Part shown: positions 59,216 to 64,000 of the stretch, in pieces
How the letters are laid out: every line of letters starts with the position of its first letter
How positions within the stretch are numbered: position 1 is the stretch's first letter
Assembly: GCA_026874595.1 (NCBI GenBank)
Contig: CM049310.1
Coordinates: forward strand, 65,674,056 to 65,738,055
Source of the DNA: Sipunculus nudus
Taxonomy: Eukaryota; Annelida; Sipuncula; Golfingiida; Sipunculidae
Direction: 5' to 3'
Length of the DNA: 64,000 nucleotides
Notes under the pieces: model-generated
What the model was told of the DNA's origin: nothing
What the model saw: the letters and a program-made list of their open reading frames with translations, nothing else
The model's database searches: none
Made by a program: the position numbers and the translations under genes

Positions 59216-60206
59216 TTTACAGGTTCTATAAACAAGATTGATTAGCTATAAATATTGATGCAATTTAGAAATGTGAATCAACTTAAATATTCATATATAT
59301 ATGTTATACTGTAAATGTATATTAACATTTTGAACCTGGACAAAAATTGATGTAAAAAAAGGAATGAATGCAAATATTGGAAAAAAAATTGATGTAAAAA
59401 AAGGAATTAATGCAAATATTGTTAATTTTTTTCCTGACTCAGCAGAATTAAAATAAAAATGATTTGCTTTGTTTCTCCATCTTTCTGCCTGTTTTAAAGA
59501 TTTAATAGTTATGATTAAACTTTATTTTCCTGTAAGCACTGTTGAATTAAATTTCATATCCTGTATGTATATGCAAGGGTGTTGTAACTCCCACCATCTC
59601 TTTCCCCCACCCCACTGCGTCCGTTCTCTTTGGCACTGTGAACAATATTTCTATTGCTATAGCATAAAATTTGATAATTAAAGAAAATATATACGCAGAC
59701 AGAGGCATTGTAACTCCCATCATAACCAACCCCTCCCCCCTATCAAGTCCTTCCACCTGTAGATGGGGAGGTTATGGCAACTTTTTACATATGGTAAAAT
59801 ATAAAAAATGGTTTAATAAAAAAAATTGGATCTCATTAGACATGTGTAAACTGTTGAACTGTCATCAGCTAATCAAAAAGGTAACCAATGGAAACGCATG
59901 GTCAGATCTCAAAATATTATTTGCAACAATCTCTTCAATCATATCAACCAACCATGGCCAAGATTACCTCTTCCTCTCAGACTTTATCTACATTTCATAA
60001 TATTTTAGATTTTAACCTTCCAGGTGTTTAAGTACTGTTGAATGCTCCGTCCCCCCCCCCCCCCTCTCTCCTTTTCTCTCTACATCCACCTCCATGCTGC
60101 CCTCACTGTTCCCTTCTCCAAACTCATCCCAGTGTCAGACTCATAAACAATAACAAGATGAATCAGATATATACATAAATTTTATATTTTGTATAATTAT
60201 TTGTCC

Positions 60207-60572
60207 ATGGATAAAAAGTAAAAAAGGTAAAGGTTTTGGTTTATAGTCTGATATCACTGAACATGTCAGTCTCATTCGACTTTACACTTTGCCTTCCTGG
60301 TCTTTCGGGCCTGTTCATTCTTGTAGCTCTTCTTGGTTCCCTGGGGAGCATACAACCCAAGCAGCCATATCAGGTGCTAGAAGGTTATTTGTTCTACATT
60401 TGCCTTCCTCCCATGACCAGTACCCATTCACTCCTGGGTCTAGAGAGCGCACCCTTGTGGTAAAGACTTTGCTTAGGAGTCTTAGCACAGCGGTGAGAAC
60501 AGGACGCGAACCCTCAACCCTGCGGTCACAAGTCCAGCGCCCTATCCATTACGCTACCATGCTCCACCTATG
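60207..60572 (-). mobile_element. tRNA-derived SINE
   Basis: On the minus strand a tRNA-like head has an A box TAGCGTAATGG (60546-60556) and B box GGTTCGCGTCC (60502-60512), 34 bases apart, as in RNA polymerase III promoters. A body follows, then a tail with AAAGTCGAATGAGACTGACA, ATATCAGACTATAAA and a TTTACC/TTTTT end (about 60215). Family A sequence flanks it; the empty site is near 22362 ('CATCCATAGGTACTTATG'). A truncated relative is at 48331-48412. Confidence 0.82.
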
Positions 60573-61050
60573 GAGGTTCCTATGTACATGCCAGAAATTA
60601 TGTTAATATTGTGTAATATGTAGATGTGGTGGGCATCAAAATAATGTACCTTGTCAAAACAAATTCATAAATCCTCTCATCAGCATAGTTAATCATAACA
60701 TCATATCTGTCAAATTGAATCTTCCAGACTTCCAAACACTATTGATCCTTCAACAAAAAGCCTTTTCATCATTCTTCTTCTGCTTATTACCGAGTCATTT
60801 GCTCAAATATATCACTATTTTCAACCCCTCAAAATAAATAAAAATAATCCTCTATATTTTACTTCATATTAATCCATCAGTCAGGTTATTTCATGTATCA
60901 TTTACTCACATATTACATTATATTCCTTTATAATAGCCAAACATGTCCATGATATTCATAAGCTTTATCCACTCGATATAGTATCACAATGGTGATACAT
61001 TTATAGTCCAATCACAATAAGCTGGGTGCCGTGCCACAATAAGCTGGGTC

Positions 61051-61574
61051 CCTTGTTTTTTACCCTCTCAGAAAATTTAATTGCACAGTGTTCTATCAAA
61101 GAATCTAACAATGATAACAGTAACAATAACAGAATTGGTATCCATAAATAGCTTGGCAGACTGCCAACTATTTCAGATTTGGCAACAGGCCAAGTTTCAG
61201 AGGTGTGTCCCTTTAAAGCTTTAGCAGTCTGCCAACTGCATTAGATTAGGCAACAGGTCAAGAGTTCACTCAGTGCTATAGCTGCACTTGGCAATAAGCT
61301 TTGCTTGACTTGGTTGACAACTGCCAGTCTCAGCTGAGCTTGGTCAGCCCAGTGCACCTGATTCAAGAAAAGTTTGATGTATCTGCCTGAAATTTTTGCC
61401 TGTCCATTCATCTTTGATAGATTTCTCATATACAAGACTAGTGTTGCTACCTTAAATAATATTTGCACAATGTATGTCCCTGCTTATTTCTCAGGAGGGA
61501 TGTTATATATCAGCCTGAAATTGGGCATATTATCCTCATTGTAAAGAAGACTTGTGGCACCACCTACTGTTGTT
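61051..61574 (+). repeat. Family B internal (D) module fragment
   Basis: Repeats of 'GGCAGACTGCCAACT', 'GGTCAAGAGTTCACTCAGTG' and 'GGTCAGCCCAGTGCA' match 11640-11950 and 29380-29640. It is followed by 'TATGTCCCTGCTTATTTCTC' as at 29878. Confidence 0.65.
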
Positions 61575-62934
61575 TTAGAGAACCTGTGAGCTTATGCGAT
61601 GGTGCAGCATCATCCGTCGTTGCATCGTGTGTCCTCTGTACGTTTACCAACGCTAACTCAAAAACTGCAGGAGCTATATCACCAAATTTTTTGCAAATAA
61701 TAAGTCATCAAAAAAACTCTATCGGATTTTGTTTATTTTTTTTTCTAACTGCATTTTCTAAGATTTTATAGGGAAATAGCTAAAAAAGCTTTTAAAATCT
61801 TCTTCTCTGAAACTGTCCAGCAAATTGTTCCATATTTCACAGAAAGGATCCCTGGAACAATCTCTCTGAAGTTTGTTCGAATGGTTCCAGTTTGGAGATT
61901 TTTGGCTTTGTTACAGGAGGTTGATCTTAGTCATCTGTCCAAAAAAGCACACTAAAATTTCAATCTCAGCTAGAGCTATCATCACCAAATTTTTTCCCAA
62001 TGTTTGTCACGTATGTCATATCCGAAATTGAGGTATTGGTGGCGCCACCTACATTGATCTGTTTTTTACAAGCGAAAATGTAATTTTAGACTCTACTGGC
62101 TTATACACTGTTTTATGATGAAACTGTTAAGCTGATTGGTTTAAACTTTACAAGAATTATTCTATGGTAGGGTTCTGCCAGTTTTATAAGAATAGATTGG
62201 GTAAATACAGTTTTAAAAAACATTGTAGCCAATTGAAAAAGGCTTTCTGTGTTTGAAAACAGATTTGACAACATGCTGAGTTTCAGCAGCCAAGTCAAGA
62301 GGTCACTCAGTACAAACAGGTGGGGTCCAGATATCACCATGGCAACTGACCTGGCTCTGTCTGGACACAGCATCTAGACATCTAAACACATTGTCTAGAC
62401 ACAGAATGCCCAGATAAGAACTGTTGGAACTATATCTTTTAACTGTTTGCAGTTTTAGCGAATCTGTGAGCTTATTCAGTGGTGTGGCGTCATCTGTCTT
62501 CCGTCGTCCTTTGGGCGTCATAGCTATCTCAAAAAGGGCAGGAGCTAGCATCACCAAATTTTTTGCGAAAATTTGTCATCTAAGAAATTCTATCGGATTT
62601 TGCTTATTTCTTGGCTAACTGCATTTTCTTGGATTATATATGGAAGAAGCTAAAAAACATTAAAAAATGTTCTTTTCCAAAACCATGCTGCCAAATTGTC
62701 ATCTGTCCCATTAATCCTCCCTGGCAAAAAGAACATATCCGAAAAATCCTGACTGATACATCCTAGTTTTAAAATGTCCTAGTCCAAAACTTGCAGGTCT
62801 GAAACGTCCATTTTGCTGAAATCATAATGAATAAGGAAGATATGCAGGACATAAGTGGATGAATATTAAATTTAAAAAATAAACCTCCATTCATACTCCC
62901 AAACTTTGCACGCATTAGGCCTGTAGGCCTTGTT
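61575..62934 (+). mobile_element. Two family B heads and one 3' end
   Basis: Heads lie at about 61577 (TTTTAGAGAACCTGTGAGC) and 62452 (TTTTAGCGAATCTGTGAGC). The first runs to about 62110 with the usual landmarks. A 3' end with hairpin AGGCCTGTAGGCCT (62917-62930) and TGTT finishes at 62934. The stretch between 62105 and 62445 has no recognised content. Confidence 0.65.
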
Positions 62935-63218
62935 GGTTTCATGCATCTGTGCACATAGCACCACGAGAGTGGTTTGAAATATCTGCCTGAAATTTTGTAT
63001 TTCCATACAAACTCGATGACTTTCTCATACACAGGACTGGTGGTGCCACTGTGGCTGTGTTGTGGCCATGATAGTATTTAGGTTCAAAACAATAAAAACT
63101 TGCATTGTACATATGTCAAACATGTACTTGAAAAGTAATGGTCAAGCATTTTATAATGAAAGCATTGTACCTGAAGTAAATCCCATTGCATTGATTTGCA
63201 TTAGGCCATAGCCTTGTC
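62935..63218 (+). mobile_element. Family B 3' end fragment next to the splice acceptor
   Basis: 'GAAATATCTGCCTGAAATTTTG' and then 'AAAAGTAATGGTCAAGCATT', 'ACCTGAAGTAAATCCCATTGCA' and GCATTAGGCCATAGCCTTGT match the end of copies 1 and 3 (13850-13921). The terminal hairpin has decayed. It ends about 13 bases before the AG of the receptor exon. Confidence 0.65.
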
Positions 63219-63231
63219 TTTTTGTTTTCAG

Positions 63232-63309
63232 ATGGGACATACAACAAGTTAGGCTACTATGACTTTGGCACAGATAATCTTACCTGGTATAATTGTGAAA
63301 AATGGGAAG
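63232..63309 (+). CDS. Exon of a GABA-B receptor-like class C GPCR
   Basis: A pyrimidine-rich acceptor (CTTTTTGTTTTCAG, AG at 63230-63231) and a donor AAG|GTAAGTA (GT at 63310-63311) enclose 78 bases. Only one frame is open: GTYNKLGYYDFGTDNL, then TWYNCEKWE. Both introns would be phase 1, so the exon is symmetrical. The pattern G-x-Y-x-K-(I/L)-G-Y-Y-D..L.W...KW resembles the end of the Venus-flytrap ligand-binding domain of GABA-B receptor subunit 1, just before the first membrane helix. Such receptors sense GABA at the cell surface and signal through Gi/o proteins. Other exons are not seen in this window. A different class C receptor is possible; that it is a real exon is well supported by splice sites and frame. 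Confidence 0.66.
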
Positions 63310-64000
63310 GTAAGTACAACAGAGTAGACCTCAAGGTAAGTAAAACAGAATAGACCATAGAAGTAGAATATTTCTTTATTCTATAGGTATTCATTTGAAT
63401 GTAGGACATTTTCGCCATGGATGGTCTGGACCAGGACAGTCCGGACTAGGATATTTCGGGCAGATCATTATTATTACCAGAAAATGACCTGTTGTTATAA
63501 TTTTTTAGTGTTTCAGTGTACCCATATGTTTAATGATATAATAACAGGCATGAGATATTTCAGGAAATTTCCTGATTCCTGTGTACTTTTAATTTGTAAA
63601 ATAGTTGCAACTAGATACTAGAAATTTCCTGATTTCAGGAAATTTAGGAATTTCCATTTCAGGATATTTTACCTGTGTCACTTAATTCTTACATTTATTT
63701 ACAATATGATCTGGCAGGACCTCTACCAATTTTCAGGAAAATTCTCTTGGGTCTTCTCTCATGCCTGAATATTCATCTGCTTCCAAAATATGGGGATTAA
63801 TTGAGGGTTCTTTTAATGTTATTTGTATGCAGTATTAAACAGAATAGAGTGAACCATTGACAGGAGAACATTTTGTTAAATAAAACTATGAAAACTACAA
63901 AAATATAATAATCATGCACTTATATTAATATATACAAAAAAATAGAATTAATAACCATGCACTTATATAAATATATATAAAATATAGAATAATGCACAAA
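63310..64000 (+). other. Intron following the receptor exon; tandem donor repeat at its start
   Basis: It starts GTAAGTACAACAGAGTAGAC. A near copy follows 26 bases later (CAAG|GTAAGTAAAACAGAATAGAC, GT at 63336-63337). The rest is AT-rich with repeated 'AGGAAATTTCCTGATT' motifs (63562-63645) and 'ATAATNATGCACTTATAT' at the far end. No further exon seen. Confidence 0.5.

Larger units (their letters stand above)
58425..61050 (+). mobile_element. Family A repeat, right half
   Basis: It resumes with CAACAG..TTTTGTTTGACTGAAACTGAATAAA, matching 24199 onward. 58740-58820 matches 24515-24580; 60575-61050 matches 22350-22867; it ends with TGGGTCCCTTGTTTTT. The 59570-60010 part matches 31650-32075. A C-run lies at about 60050-60066. 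Interrupted by the SINE at 60207. No gene seen. Confidence 0.7.

Noticed and set aside
59047-59235. Arg/Glu-rich minus-strand frame
   Set aside because: Translation of a CT-rich simple repeat.

Overview
This is a stretch of animal nuclear DNA, AT-rich and almost entirely repetitive. There are no operons, bacterial signals, or rRNA or tRNA genes. The dispersed repeat types look like a marine lophotrochozoan, most likely a mollusc: non-autonomous elements with central tandem repeats like the bivalve 'pearl' type, Helitron proteins with an N-terminal peptidase-like domain, and Ty3/Gypsy elements primed by tRNA-Ser. The species cannot be named from the sequence.

The only piece I recognise as host coding sequence is one 78-bp exon at 63232-63309 (+), flanked by good splice sites. 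It encodes part of a GABA-B-receptor-like class C GPCR ligand-binding domain. Most or all of the rest may be intron of that gene or intergenic DNA.

Left part (1-32207): deeply nested transposons. A decayed Helitron replication protein on the minus strand runs from about 17378 down to 4491. Its order is papain-like peptidase, charged 42-residue repeats, DUF6570-like region, HUH Rep, Pif1 helicase. It is cut by stops, frameshifts and two large insertions (8007-13921 and 14685-16456). Two decayed Ty3/Gypsy integrase genes lie beside it, and one of these is itself split by about 6.4 kb of nested repeats. I could define six non-autonomous families, labelled A to G here (D denotes the internal module of B). 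All share one plan: a subterminal inverted repeat near the 5' end, often tandem repeats in the middle, the matching inverted repeat near the 3' end, a short hairpin, then a terminal CTAG or CTTGTT. This is the Helitron/Helentron-associated (HINE/DINE-like) architecture.

Middle part (32208-58415): a 26.2-kb block that interrupts a family A repeat cleanly. It has imperfect 20-bp terminal inverted repeats and a 9-bp flanking duplication (one mismatch). Inside are three satellites: S2 (about 190-300 bp units with a hairpin), S1 (77 bp units, roughly 170 copies, each with a telomere-like palindrome), and S3 (AT-rich units). It also holds a hAT-like element, a family F element carrying a SINE fragment, and the gag-protease half of a Gypsy element. 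I found no transposase.

Right part (58416-64000): the family A repeat resumes, carrying a tRNA-derived SINE. Family B pieces follow, the last ending about 13 bp before the splice acceptor of the receptor exon.
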